From assembly GCF_964204645.1 (NCBI RefSeq), contig NC_134028.1, positions 23,782,153 to 23,846,152 of the forward strand: DNA of 64,000 nt, given 5' to 3'. Each line of letters starts with the position of its first letter. Positions within the stretch are counted from its first letter, which is position 1. Positions 44,869-57,162 of the stretch are shown piece by piece. Made by a program: the position numbers and the translations under genes. Below the pieces are notes generated by a model. The model saw nothing but the letters and a program-made list of their open reading frames with translations, was not told where the DNA came from and made no database searches. The stretch is from Tubulanus polymorphus. Its lineage: Eukaryota; Nemertea; Palaeonemertea; Tubulaniformes; Tubulanidae.

Positions 44869-45562
44869 ATCAATGACTTGATGTTAGCGAGCGAATGCGT
44901 GTGTGCAGAGAAAATCAGTGAGTTTATATTGTCTGAGCGAGCGTCTGAAAGATATTGAATTCTTGTAGCAGGAACAAATACTATCTAACGGAAATCGGAC
45001 TCAGTAATTTCACAAATCATGGATCATTGTTGACGTCAGTAGTTTTACGAGTAATAGAATAAAATGTTTGTTTTTAAGATATTTTGTTTGTTGTTGAAGT
45101 TCGTGTGAATTTCAGATGAAACCAGTAGATCCAGGTTTCTGATCCAGCCTCGAGATAGTAGACTTAATTAAACATGTGAAGAGTAGCAGAGAGAATCCAA
45201 CTCAAGCAGGGAACAAGAGGAAAATTAAAATAGTACAAAATGAAATCAAATACTCGTTTTAAAATTAATATTTATTAAACATTATTAAATGTCTAAACCA
45301 TACATAATCTCATTGCGAACCTGAGTAAAAGCATATTCATTTTTGAAATATCGTCATAATTCAGTTGGTCCCGTTAATAATACATGTACTACAAATAAGA
45401 TCATTTATTGATAAATTACCGTATCTAAAATCAATAAGAATTGACTGAATACTTTAAAAGTATCTGCACAAGATATGGTGTCTCCGGTACAGTTTAAATT
45501 AAAACATCAAGTTCAGTTTTTAAATATGTAAAACAAATAATACACTTAATAAATAGTAAAGA
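44869..45562. other. 3' flanks of TIMM23 and TK1
   Basis: Convergent 3' region with the TIMM23 AATAAA (plus, near 45057) and TK1 AATAAA signals on the minus strand (near 45267 and 45397). No other gene is seen. Confidence 0.6.
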
Positions 45563-47540
45563 TCAATGAACGGTAGTTTTACCATTCGGAGAGGTAAATA
45601 ATTTACGAGTCGGATTCGACTGATTAGTTTTATCCGATAATATCGGTCGATGAAGCGCGTCCGCGTGACGCTGTTTCCACGGCGATACCAATTTGGGATT
45701 AGGCGACGCGACCTTGACCGGACCGCGATAGCAGTCTCGACAAACGGCTAAATATTTATCAGCTCCACCGATTACTTCCACCTGTTACAAACAATAAAAT
45801 ACCAGTGATATTAAAATCATCGGGCAGCATGTTTAGTTTTGACAATCATGAGATAGAAACTGTTGAAGTTGTGTTGTTCCAAGGGAGCTCTCTCAGTAAC
45901 ACTATCCTGTAAGGTCAAGGTTAGGTAGGAGGGAGCCACCAGAGGATATTTATCATTGCTAAGGTTAAACACTATCCGCGCTTGGACAGATCCTGTCCGC
46001 ACATAATGATTGTCACCACTCACAGAGACTGTGATGGAGGCTGATGATAGAAGATGTTTGGGCTGCCAACAAAGGGTAGATACTGATGAAGATGAAATAC
46101 GACTGTGGGATACCAGTTTGGGTTACGAGGCTCACGACAAATAGCGGGAGAGGCAGAGAAATTGTTTGAGAGATACCTCTTCATCCATAGTCGTTCTCTT
46201 AGTGAATGAAGCAGTTCCGAAACAGATCATACAAACAGCGTTCAGTTTGACTATACTTTCAGCCAACGGAACCAACTGTAAAATATTTCCAAAACCCTGA
46301 AAATAGAAATAAACCTTCGATAACCAGTCCCTGATTGATGTCACTGATGCCTTGTCATCATCCGATATAATCGCGATTCCTACCTTTCTTTGATATGTTC
46401 CGTCTAAAGCTGCAATGATGACTATTTTACCGCTGTCGGCCATCCTTTCACAGAAACCAACAACATCCGGGAACTATAAAGTGCAGAATATGCAATTTAA
46501 AGACATAACCTTAATAAAGGATGGTTTTAAGGGGCTTGGTTCACATATTCGATAATAAAACAAAACAGGGGCCAGTTGCACAGTTGTGACTTAAGTCCAT
46601 AATTGGTCCTAAATCTTAAGACTGGTCTTAAGTTGTTAGATTGGCTATCGAACGAAGTTGGTCTTAAGCCTAAGCCATGACTATGCAACTGGCCCCAGGA
46701 TCTCAGGATTTAAGCGGCCGTCACCCCATTCAAATTACATGAACATGTAAAATCCCACAACATTGTTGAAAGACTAAAAAGTTTATTTAAAACACTAGAA
46801 ATATTTCCAACCATCCTTCTTCAACATAAAAAAAATTCTTTTCATTTCTCCTGCACTGCAGAAGGGTCAACCACCCAAAATGTTTCTAGTATTTTAAATC
46901 AAACTTTTAGTCTTCAACAATTGTGGGATGTTACATTTATTTCATCGCGTACATCTTATATGATCTCACTGGTTCATCAACTATACTTACAAATTGACCT
47001 TCATCGATTCCAATCACGTCAAAGTTTTCAATTTCATCGACCGTTATTTCGCTCAATTCGAGACAGCCTTTTGCCGTCAATGTCTGTTTATCGTGGGTCG
47101 ATACCCCATCCTTGTCGTATCGAATATCTTTCGCATATTTGATAACAAGGCATCGATATTTAGCGATCTGATAGCGTTTCAATCGACGAATCAACTCAGT
47201 TCTGAAACATGAGAAAATAAATTAACACTCATCCATCCATGCAAATCAATCAATCAATCAAAAAGTAAACTCACGTTTTGCCTGAGAACATCGGCCCAAA
47301 GATCACCTGCAATTAACAGTAGAATCTATAATTCATAATCAGACTTGAATTTGTCATTTTGAAAGAAAGGCTGATTCGTTGCTTGAAGGGCAAGGCCTAG
47401 GCTATTCTGCTAGAAAGTGAAAGTGAAACTTATTTCATTTCGGGGCCGGGGATTGGGTCGGGTCTTACCTGTATTTGTCCAGCCGGTTCTCTCTGATGAT
47501 GACGATTCATTCCGATCCCAGGTGAACATTCGTATTCCAT
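45563..47540 (-). CDS. TK1: TK1, cytosolic thymidine kinase
   Basis: Six minus-strand exons (47469-47540, 47275-47306, 46991-47201, 46384-46473, 46177-46296, 45563-45781) give 744 nt, 247 aa (human 234). It phosphorylates thymidine to dTMP in the S-phase salvage pathway. The P-loop GPMFSGKT (28-35) is split by an intron after a 32-nt exon. The Mg-binding DEGQF ends exon 3, [10 protein letters not shown] follows, and two CxxC pairs of the zinc/lasso region (CMIC, CRDC) are present with ADKY. The C-terminal tail is variable and basic. Head-to-head with HGS, 340 bp apart. Confidence 0.95.
46567..46697. repeat. MITE with GGGGCCAGTTGCA ends in TK1 intron 3
   Basis: GGGGCCAGTTGCACAGTTGT at the left is mirrored by GACTATGCAACTGGCCCC at the right, about 130 bp overall. 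Related diverged copies (ACCCAGTTGC..GTGACTTA) lie in AP5Z1 around 35880-36020 and in LIPT1 around 57955-58075. Confidence 0.7.
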
Positions 47541-47880
47541 CAATGACGTCATCATACTGATAATTGTGGTTTAATTAGCCGTAATTAACCGATTTTAATT
47601 GCTTTTCGCGCAGCTTCTTTTGTTTCCTAATTTTGGCGCGTGACAAACTTGTGTGGAGTAAAACTTTCACCGAAACCGGCAGCGAAACCCTAAAATCCGG
47701 ATGTGGAATAGATTAAGCGCTCATTAGAATCCATATCCGGACTTTACTACCTTTTTTCGACTACGGCGCCATCTACGGTACGTTGTGAGAACTATCCCGG
47801 AAGTAACTGTAATGTCATCTTCTGTATTTAGAAATAATAAAGGGAGGAATAATAATCACGAGTTTTAGAATCGATACCAG
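47541..47880. promoter_or_regulatory. Shared TK1/HGS promoter region
   Basis: 340 bp between divergent start codons. A GGCGCCATCTACGG stretch at 47765-47778 is a YY1-like core on the minus strand (AGATGGCGCC). Confidence 0.5.
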
Positions 47881-50800
47881 ATGAATATGGTATTCAGCCG
47901 GTCCTCAACAGGGTTTGATAAAGCTTTAGGTAAGACTACGCCAGTGCCATATTCAATTTATTCTGTAACTCAGTGTATTTATCCTCCAACAATCTTTCTT
48001 TCTTCCATTTCAAATTATTAACTAACAACTTAACTCAACTGTCTGGCTCTGCTGTCATTTACAGATAAAGCTACGAGTCAGCTGCTTCTAGAACCAGATT
48101 GGGATTCGATACTTCAAATTTGCGATTCACTCAATCAGGATGATGTAACGTAAGAATTGAATTTATCAGCTGTTAAAAATCCCCGATGAAACTTCTTCAA
48201 GGATATTTACTCCTGTTGAGTGCGTCTACACCGCAGCGCAGTGTATAAAAATTGGTCATTAACTTTTTGCTAGTACACCGCATCGTGGTGTATTGATTAG
48301 TAGAGAGGTGGCAACATGGCGTGGTATAGACGCATTAGCAGTAGGCACTGTACCTTTTATTCAAACGCGCTGGTATGAAATTTTTTTAGAATTTCCAAAT
48401 TACTGTCAGGTATCAATAAGTCAGCAATGAAAGGGGTTAAACATTGCTGTCACTGATGATTGAAAAAACATTTCCCTTTTCAGACCGAAGTATGCGGTTC
48501 AAGCTGTCAAGAGAAAGATCAATTCTGAAAATCCACACATCGCTCTGTACAGCCTGCAGGTCAGCTTGAAAAAAATCACACTGTCGATAGATATTGAATC
48601 CGTTTTGAAACAGAAGTTTTCAAATGAGATTTTCCATTAATTTCAGGTTCTAGAATCGATAGTGAAGAATTGTGGGCAGCCAATTCACAATGAAATCGGG
48701 ACGAAGGAGTTTATGGAATTCATGAAAGATTTAGTGAAGGTGAATTGAAGATATTAGACGTAGAGGGAGAAGGAGACCGAGAGGAGGGGGAGGGAGACAG
48801 ATAGGGAGGAGACAGAGGGGGGAGGGTGAGGGAGGAGGAGACCGAGAGGAGGGAGAGGAAGAGAGAGAGAGGAGGGAGAGGGAGAGGAGACAGAGGGGGG
48901 GGAGGGTGAGGATGCAGAGAGGGAGAAGGAGGCAGAGAGGAGGGGAGGGAGACAGAGGAGGGAGACAGAGTCGGTGAGGGAGAGGCAGAGCTAGACGGAG
49001 TTCATGAGGGAGAGAAAGAGACGGAGGAGGGAGAGGGAGACAGAGTCGGAGAGGGAGGAGACAGAGAGGAGGGAGAAGGAGAGGGAGAGGGAGCTGGGAG
49101 GAGAAAGTTATACTTATTTACTGATCATTCATATTTTCGGATTTGTCATTTTTAGGTCAGATCAGATCCAGTAAAAGGAAAGGTTTTGGAACTAGTTCAA
49201 GTTTGGTCTCATGCTTTCCGCAACGATACAGCTTATCGTGCCGTGCAGGATACATTTCATGTGATGAAAATGGAAGGTTAATATTTTATCTATATTAGAA
49301 TTAAAATCCGTTAAAGAAAGATTCATCATTTATGTAAAAAAAAAACAATTTGCGCAATTTTTCAGGTTATCAGTTTCCGACGTTGAAAGAATCGGATGCT
49401 ATGTTCTCGGCTGAGAAAGCACCGGAATGGAAGGACGGTGAAGTTTGTCATCATTGTCGCGTTCAGTTCACAACGTTTCAGCGGAAGGTAATAAAGTTTG
49501 ACCTCAATCAATGGCGCAATTTGTGTTACCTAACAATAATGAGTTCTATAGATAACATACCGAGGATGACTTGTAATAGATAACATACCGAGGTAGTAAA
49601 TATTGTTTTAATTTTGATGCAGCACCATTGTCGTAACTGCGGGCAGGTATTCTGCGGTAAATGCACCTCGAAATCTTCAATTATACCGAAATTTGGAATC
49701 GAAAGAGAAGTTCGAGTTTGTGACACTTGTTTTGATGTCTTGAATAAGGGGTAAGTACAGTCTCATACGCGGCCTGTTGTTCGTATACTGTGTTCTCTTT
49801 TCGAAACCGGTATTTCTTTACACGCAGAGCCGCGGGAGGAGCGCCAGGAGCTGGTCCAGGATCTAAGAAAGGCTCGGAAGATGACCTTCCTATCGAATAC
49901 TTACAGAGTTCCCTAGCTCAACAGCCCCAGGTAGGGCAACCGGCCTCCAAGGTGAATCAGCTAAATGTAGTACATTCTGTTGTGAATATTGATGGTGTCT
50001 GTAGTTAATTTTCCACATTCTAATATAGTGGACATTTATATATATTTGCTGTTTACACATTAATATTTTTCTGAATATCACTTAATTTCAAGCTTTGCAT
50101 AGCGTAATCAGACCTTTACTTGATACCAAAGATTGTTCCACGTTAGATATAGCCTACATTAGTAAATGCAGTTAAGGGTGGACCCATTTCCACAGTTGTG
50201 GAATAAGTTTGACTTGGATTAGTTCATTTCTAATTTCGAGTCAAATTCTAACTGACAACACTATGGAACTGGGTCTAGAATTACGCTGTGTCACTATAAT
50301 CTACATATTCATCCGTGTTAAATATATGCACTACATTTATAGGATTCATTTTAACCGTCTTTTTTTTCTGTCAGCTTAAAAGCTTTTCATTTTCATTTCC
50401 TACTATTTCTTGAATATCTTGCTTTTAAGTTTAACCGTTCATGAACAATTTTTCAATTAAATGAAGCATATTCTAATATATTTTGAAGTACTTATTAATC
50501 TATTTATTCATTTACCATATTTGGTGCCTTATTATACATTGCATAATAAGGCATGTATATATCGATTTTTTCTCCAGTTGACAAAACGACAAGTTCATGT
50601 TTGAAATAGTTCACACGACCTTTTTCGATATCTAATTTCATGTATGCAGCACACGTTATTAAAGTGTGGCTAACTTAACATTCATAAAACATAAATGAAG
50701 ATGATAAATTATGGGCCCTATTTAAAAAGGCCAGGTTAAACTCATTTTGATGTGGTAACCGAGTATTAATGTGTATTGCTTGATGAAAAGGTGCCAGCCC

Positions 50801-53800
50801 AAAAATCGGAACAAGAACTCCAAGAAGAGGAGGAGCTTCAGTTGGCATTAGCGCTGTCTAAAAGTGAAGCTGAAACTAAAGAAAAGGAGGTCAGTCGGTT
50901 TACAGTCCGTAGACTATTAACAATTCTATTTAATAATCGCCCAAACGATGGTTTGAATTTCTGTTTATAGAGGGAAAGATTACGTCAGAATTATAGTCTG
51001 TATTCGGCATCACCGGAGAAGAATCGTTCTGTGTCTCCGGCTAGTGGTCAGTCATCTGTCAATACAACCGTAAGTCTCTCATCTGTACTCGGCGCTAAGT
51101 TTTATCATATCTGTGTCAATGATAACCACACAATCTGCTAGCCAAGACTCAACCAGGGTGGTCTGACTTGCTCTTTCCTTGACTATTCCCTGACATGCAC
51201 ATTGTTTTCCCTGACTCGATTTGCTATGAATTCAATCATTTACGCCTAAGACGTAGTCAAATACGTACAACATGGACAAAAACTGTTTGATTTTATGTGC
51301 AATCTCGACAAATTTCCTGACTATTACCCGACTTATTTAAAGAAAAGATAAAATTGACTGACTTTTCCCTGATTTCCAGATAAGACGCCACCCTGTCAAC
51401 TTGAGACAATATTTTGCTATATTGTTCATCTATTATAGAATATGACGCCAGCGTTTGATACAAGTGATATGGATCCGGAATTGGCGCGTTACTTGAATCG
51501 TAATTACTGGGAAAATAAACGCGTTGAAGTGAAAAATGACACAACGGCCGCAGCGGTAATAGGAGCAGTGTCTGCTGCTACAGCTCCGAGCGCTCCAACG
51601 CAGAATTTAGAACCGAAAAATCGAACTCAAGAGGTGAGGGTTAATGTGAAGTTTATTGTAAAAAGTAGCAACTGAATATAAATAGTACTGAGGGTCAGCT
51701 GCTCAGATTTTGGCTAGTCAAAATATCATAGATCTGTGATAGTACTTTTTTTTAAATCTTCCCCTCAAATTGCAGTGATCATACCCTGAAAACCCCCTAA
51801 AATGTCCATCAAATTTGAAATTGATAGTCCCTTAGGAACCCTGTAAGAGTAAACCAGTGGATAGTTGACATATTTAAAATTAAAATTTGCATCAATACCG
51901 TGGAATTTTATCAAGGGCTGCAGTTGCTGAAAAGTTGGTTAGAATTAACCAGTGGATTGTTGACATGGTGACAATTAAAAGTTCATTGTTACTACGATAT
52001 TCATCTGCCGGTTATCTTTAACCACCCTTCGAGTCACTGCTGCCCCTGATCGTTAACCGAACTGATCCCAGATTTCATAAAATTCATATTTGATAATAAC
52101 GACTACGAAATTTTTGTTGATTCGACAGCAATACCAGAACGGTGAATCCGACGACCAGGAAGAGCCATTTTTGAACGCGTTGCGAAGCAGTATCGAGATA
52201 TTCGTGAATCGAATGAAGAGTAATTCGATGAGAGGACGAAGCATCGCGAACGATTCATCGGTTCAAACGTTGTTCATGACGATTAATACGATGCATCCGC
52301 AGCTGCTGAAATACATGCAGGAACAAGAGGATGCAAGAGGTACGTGCGTAAACATAAACGTATAAATTCTTCTTGATTAACCCTTTCAATGCTAATTGAT
52401 ACCTGAAATGCTAGAGATTTTGAAATTTTTTGAAAAGTTCCATCCCAGTGTGTTGAAAAACAGGCATATCGCTATAGTGTGTCTACACCGCGGTGCGGTG
52501 TAATCGTTAGTTACTAATATTTCACTGTGTCTGTCTGAGTCGGTCATCTTTCATTAGATAAAAACTAATAACCAATTACATCAATACACTATGATGTGGT
52601 GTACTAGCAAAGTCCATCACCGATTTATACACTGCAGCGCGATGTATATGCTCTAAAAAAGTTTAATAATTGTTTATTCTGTAATTATTTTTTTTTCATG
52701 AAAACCAGCACTGTGTACAGTGTATATTCAATAGTAAAACCAACTATGCGGAGATTTATTTATCAAGAATCAAAATCAAGATGATTTTTGAAAATTTCAT
52801 TTTGCAGCTCACTACGAAGCGTTGCAGGATAAACTGGCGCAGTTGAAAGACGCGCGCGAAGCACTCGATTCACTACGAGATGACTATCGCGAGAAACAAC
52901 GACGAGAAGAGGAAGAACGTGAACGAATCAGACAAATACAGATGAGACAAAAACTGGAAGTGATGAGACAGAAAAAACAGGTTCGTTTGAATCATGAATC
53001 AAATATTCAGTCGTGAGGTTGCCTAAACCAGCCCCAAACCCGGGCCTGACATTACGCATCTGGGAATATATTGCCTTCTCTATTCGTTAATGTAGGAGTA
53101 TCTGGAATACCAGCGACAGTTAGCTTTACAAAGAATGAGAGAAAATGAACTGGAGTTACAAACAAGACTCGAACAACAGAAACAGTTAACTCAAATTCGT
53201 CAAATGCAACAGTATCAGTATCCAGGAGCTCAGGTATGTTACGATGCTGTAAACTGATGTTCCCTCCTCTCTCACCCCCTCTCTGCTCCTCCCCTCTCTC
53301 TGTCTCTCTCTCTCTCTCTCTGCTTCTCTCCCTCTCAAACTTATATATCAAAACTGTGTTGTATTTTTCTCAGGGATACGGTATGCCGGGATTCAGTCCT
53401 GGGGCAAGTGCCGAATGTTCCCCGATTCATCGCTACCAGCAACCGGGCCCGGGTATGCCGTACGGGCAACAACAACCTCCGCAACCGGGACAACAGGTGA
53501 TATATCCGCCGAACTACCAGGCTCCACCGGCTGCGATGACAACGGCTACTACTACGACATACCAGGTACCGGCACCTGGTGGCTATCAACAGATGCAAGC
53601 TACTGGACAGTTTCAACAAGGCCAACAGATGGCTCCGCCTAGCGGTCAGCCTCCGCAGGGATATATGAATCAAGTTGATTATCAATCCTTCAACATGCAG
53701 AGTAAGTGAAAACTGATCGATTATATTCGGCAATATTTCAATTGAATCGGAATATTCTTATGTTCTCATTCGTTCTGTTGTCAGGTATGGCAAACGCATT

Positions 53801-53960
53801 ACCACAGCAACAACAGCCACAGCAACAACAACAACAGCAGCCGGGACCTGTCTCACAACACGGCCAATACATGGTCGCACCGCCGGGTCAGGTACAGTAC
53901 GGACAGCAGCAGCAGCAGCCTCCGCAGCCAACTGATGCTGAATTGATTTCATTCGATTGA
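47881..53960 (+). CDS. HGS: HGS/Hrs, ESCRT-0 endosomal sorting protein
   Basis: Sixteen exons total 2196 nt, 731 aa (human 777): 47881-47929, 48065-48149, 48484-48559, 48647-48739, 49156-49276, 49366-49487, 49623-49750, 49828-49930, 50791-50889, 50971-51069, 51439-51633, 52129-52339, 52808-52980, 53096-53233, 53374-53701 and 53785-53960. The VHS domain spans about residues 12-140. The FYVE zinc finger spans about 163-224 (CHHC, RKHHCRNCG, CGKC, CDTC; binds PI3P). A UIM ([17 protein letters not shown]) starts near 269. A coiled coil for STAM and a Gln/Pro-rich tail follow, ending in the clathrin box LISFD. It recruits ubiquitinated cargo to early endosomes. The exon 9 acceptor (GATGAAAAG) is weak. 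An AATAAA lies near 54773. Confidence 0.95.
48221..48310. repeat. TACACCGC palindrome repeat in HGS intron 2
   Basis: Contains CTACACCGCAGCGCAGTGTA and TAGTACACCGCATCGTGGTG. An inverted, diverged copy lies at about 52550-52655 in HGS intron 12. Confidence 0.5.
48764..49105 (+). repeat. GA-rich polypurine tract in HGS intron 4
   Basis: About 340 bp composed almost entirely of GGAGA/GGGAGA/GACAGA units on the plus strand: a degenerate purine microsatellite. Confidence 0.9.
50180..50275. repeat. Small MITE in HGS intron 8
   Basis: GACCCATTTCCACAGTTGT on the left is mirrored by ACAACACTATGGAACTGGGTC on the right (about 20-bp inverted repeats, a few mismatches). Confidence 0.6.
50525..50553. repeat. 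Perfect 11-bp hairpin beside the LIPT1 fragment
   Basis: TGCCTTATTAT and ATAATAAGGCA are exact complements with a 7-nt loop. The LIPT1-derived fragment begins 10 bp downstream. Confidence 0.7.
50563..50643 (-). pseudogene. 81-bp fragment of LIPT1 exon 4 in HGS intron 8
   Basis: Sequence from CGATTTTTTCTCCAG to TAATTTCATGT matches 57658-57738 inside LIPT1 exon 4 in the same plus-strand orientation, with about four substitutions. It is a partial duplication of a unique coding exon about 7 kb away and cannot encode a product by itself. Confidence 0.85.
51154..51395. repeat. MITE with CAGGGTGG/GCCACCCTG ends in HGS intron 10
   Basis: Begins CAGGGTGGTCTGACTTGC, has TTCCTTGACTATTCCCTGAC inside, and ends GATAAGACGCCACCCTG. 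It is the clearest copy of a family also at 31990-32248 and 58077-58300. Confidence 0.75.
52486..52655. repeat. TACACCGC palindrome repeat in HGS intron 12
   Basis: Contains CTACACCGCGGTGCGGTGTA and, on the minus strand, a diverged copy of the 48221-48310 repeat. Confidence 0.5.
53270..53335 (+). repeat. CT-rich microsatellite in HGS intron 14
   Basis: Runs of CTCTCT on the plus strand just before the exon 15 acceptor; may also serve as an extended polypyrimidine tract. Confidence 0.8.
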
Positions 53961-55153
53961 AGCTTATTCATTATTCATGATTTTGTGTGTATAGATAATT
54001 GTTCAACTAATATCAATCAATAACAATTATTCAGCTAAGATATAAATTTCTTGAGTAAAAGTTGGATATATTTGAGCAACGTTTCAGCTAAAGACTATCA
54101 GTCATCATCAGACATGCGGATAAACCTTTTAACTCAAGAATTTTATAGGTTTTGCTGAATAATTTTTTTCGATTCTTGTATCTTCTCGACTACTCAAATG
54201 TTAACTTAAATGTTTATAAATATGTAAAATATATTATCATAAATACGCCGGATTTGCATCGAGAAAGGTTTTGGATTGGGAACCACTCGGAAATACCAGG
54301 TAGTTGAATTATGAGATTGTAAGTTATTGCAATTAAACAGGAATTTCCTCGGAATCTTGTGTCTTTCCAATTTGATATCTCAAAGTTATGACAAAAAATG
54401 GTCTAGATGCTGAACCGAGTCCTGTTTCACAAAAACAGCAGAACTTTAGAGGTCATTATTGTTTTAGGTAAGTTTCTTTCTTAAAGAACTGAATATGAAA
54501 AGGAAACTCGTAAGGAGGGGGCCTTTTGTCCAATTATTACTGAATGTATTTACTGTAGTGCATTATATTGAATCTATACCAACTTTTCCGCGCTGGGCTG
54601 ACGAGTTGTCAATGTTTAACGCTGTGTATTTCCATACTCGCAGACGTGTTGTTTCTAGTCTATTCAATATAATGTGACAACTGATACTAAAACAACCATC
54701 GCAAACTGTTGTTCCTTTATTCGTTTTCGAATCACGTAAATATCTCGTGTTTAGATTTTATAACGCTAATGAATAAATATGCTATGAACTTGTTTTAGTG
54801 TATGAAGATCTCTATTGTCTTTTTTGTGTGTCCGTTCAAGAACCAAAAACCGTTTTTCTTCGCAGTTCTCTCAAATACGTGCAGGACTTGAAGTGGATTT
54901 TTTTTTCGAATTTTGGAATCAAAACTGATACAAACATTACGGAACAACTAATAGGAAACATGAATGAATATTGATATCAAACAGTGTTTATTATGTATAT
55001 GTGTTTTTTTTAAGCCCAATACCTTGTATATACTTGAAACAATATCAAGACATCTTTAACATAAAAGAGATTACCACCGGGTACTTAATACTAGTGTATA
55101 GGTCATCTAATAAACAAACTAGCTCATCATAATCCTCATATGGTCTAATAGTT
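53961..55153. other. 3' flanks of HGS and METTL26
   Basis: Convergent 3' regions. HGS 3' UTR with AATAAA near 54773; METTL26 AATAAA on the minus strand near 54987. No further gene is seen. Confidence 0.55.
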
Positions 55154-57162
55154 TTAGTCCTTCTTGAATATGAGAGTATGGTTATTAGCCGGCATTCCAA
55201 TCTGTAAAAACAGCAAAAACATATCATGCGAGTGATTTCTCGAATCATTACGGGGTATGATTGAAACACACTTACAGTTTTTATCAAAGAAAGACCGTTT
55301 TCTTTGGCTAGAATCTCGAGATCGTCTACGTCCCTCACGCCCCATTGATTGCATCTGAAATTGAATGAATACGGTATGGTGTGTTTTTCTACCACAGGAT
55401 CAGTCATTCCTGGATATCGGGAGTTTTAAAGGAAATGTTTTAAATTTTGAGGAAGAATCTGCATCAATTCCTGATTACTGTACTAGACTCCTCCTAAATT
55501 GATGCTGCTTATCTCAACTAACCATTAATTCAGTGGTTTTGTAAGCAAATTATCATTGTTTACTTTCAGTTTCTAATTCGGTAATCACTTCATTAGATAA
55601 AAACAAATCCTGGTCCCAACTGTATCATTTTTGGCTTAGTCTACTGTACAACTACTTTTATGACCTGGTATACAAAAATTTTAATCGCCTATTCCTCAAA
55701 ATTGAAGGCGTTTTAAAGGAGTTTTGGGCGTTTTGTTCAAATTGAAGGAGTTTCAAGCACTTACAATTAAAGGCATTTTTTCTTTTGAAGGAGTCTTTAA
55801 GGAATTGATTGAGTAGTTGTTGGGAGTAGGGACCCTGAACCATTATTTTATTGTTCTTGTAAGGTTTCACTAGTTATACAATTAGCAACTTATTTCACAG
55901 TAACAAATACATAATCAATTCTCAATTCTTTACCTGGCCCTAAGATTTCGGTCAAAATTCACATTGCTTTCTGGCGTAAGAACACCATGGAATTTGTAAG
56001 GCTGAAAAGAGAGAATACATGATGAAAATTTAAGGACAGAATTTAATTAATCTTCTTATTCTTCTAACACTATGTACACAGGTACTTACCCCATAGGTAA
56101 ATAGTAAGCCTTCACTCTTCAATAAAACTCCAGCTCCTCTGAACAGTCCCTAAAATTGATCCGGACAAGAAGTGGTAAGCGCTACATATTTTCAGGATAA
56201 GTAAATTTATGAAAAACGTATACAGGATCCAGTTTTTAGTTTGACAAGGTAAAATTAGTTAATTTCCGATGTTTTAAATTTCTTGAGTCAGAATTTAGCA
56301 TTTGGATCCTGAGATACAAACCATTGCAGCATTCCATGGGGCGATGTGAATCATATTAATATTCAAGATGATATCAAATGATTTCGGTTGAAATTCACCC
56401 TTCCCCCATTCACTGACCGGAGCAGCAGCGTCTACGCTTAGTGGTAGTTTAACAGACTTGGAATTCAAAGCAGCAACATAACCACATGTACTGAAAAAAC
56501 ACATGGTAATCCTCGTAAAAAGATGAATATGAAAGGGCACTACAATGAGAAAATCAATCAGACTGATAATAGCAGTCTACAACCATTGATAAACAATTTG
56601 TGTTGTTAGGATAATATGAAATCCCACTCTCAAAAGAGTCCTAAGGTTTCCTTTACCGAATGAATTACCTTCATTGTATTCCTGAAGATGACTATATGGC
56701 ATAGTCGAAGCATATAATATTCATTAACCTTTTAGGAGTCTTTTCTTTTTCAGTGTGAGATTTTGTTAGCGGTAGTTGTTAATGGAACTCGCTCATTGTT
56801 CTTAGCGTACATTTCAACAGCTAAATAAGCTCTCTGATAAAATCTATTCATACCTCTCCATAGATTCCTGGTCATATTCCGTTGGTTGCCAAACTACATT
56901 TGGAAAATGGGGGGCAAAATGAACTACATGTTGACCAGTTCCTGAATATAGATAAGACGTTTATGTCAAACTCAATTAGTTCACACGCTCTACTATTGTG
57001 TCCAAAATACAGTTTTGATGACAGCATATATTGATTTGTACCTGAAGCTATTTCTAACGCATTGTATTTTTCATCTTGCTTTATATGTTGCAGTAAAACT
57101 TCCAGTATCGGTTGTTTGTTTCTCTCGGCTGCTGGAGATCTGGCTACCATCACCCGAGACAT
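55154..57162 (-). CDS. METTL26: METTL26, methyltransferase-like protein (UPF0585)
   Basis: Seven minus-strand exons (57042-57162, 56854-56941, 56322-56490, 56090-56149, 55934-56001, 55276-55354, 55154-55201) give 633 nt, 210 aa (human 204). SAM-binding motif I is EIASGTGQHVVHFA at residues 37-50. Other family blocks are VVWQPTEYD, FDIILNINMIHIAPW, LLFTYGPYKFHG, CNQWGVRDVDDLE and the C-terminal MPANNHTLIFKKD. The substrate is not known for this family. The ATG at 57162 matches the usual start, but a strong acceptor (TTTTTCAG) lies just upstream. An extra in-frame exon at 57252-57302 (MSGRRLTFLPWLIDFVK) could extend the N-terminus. Only about 180 bp follows the LIPT1 stop on the same strand. 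Confidence 0.92.

Noticed and set aside
53341-53952. Minus frames opposite HGS exons 15-16
   Set aside because: They are antisense to the Gln/Pro-rich HGS C-terminus; low-complexity DNA leaves several frames open.
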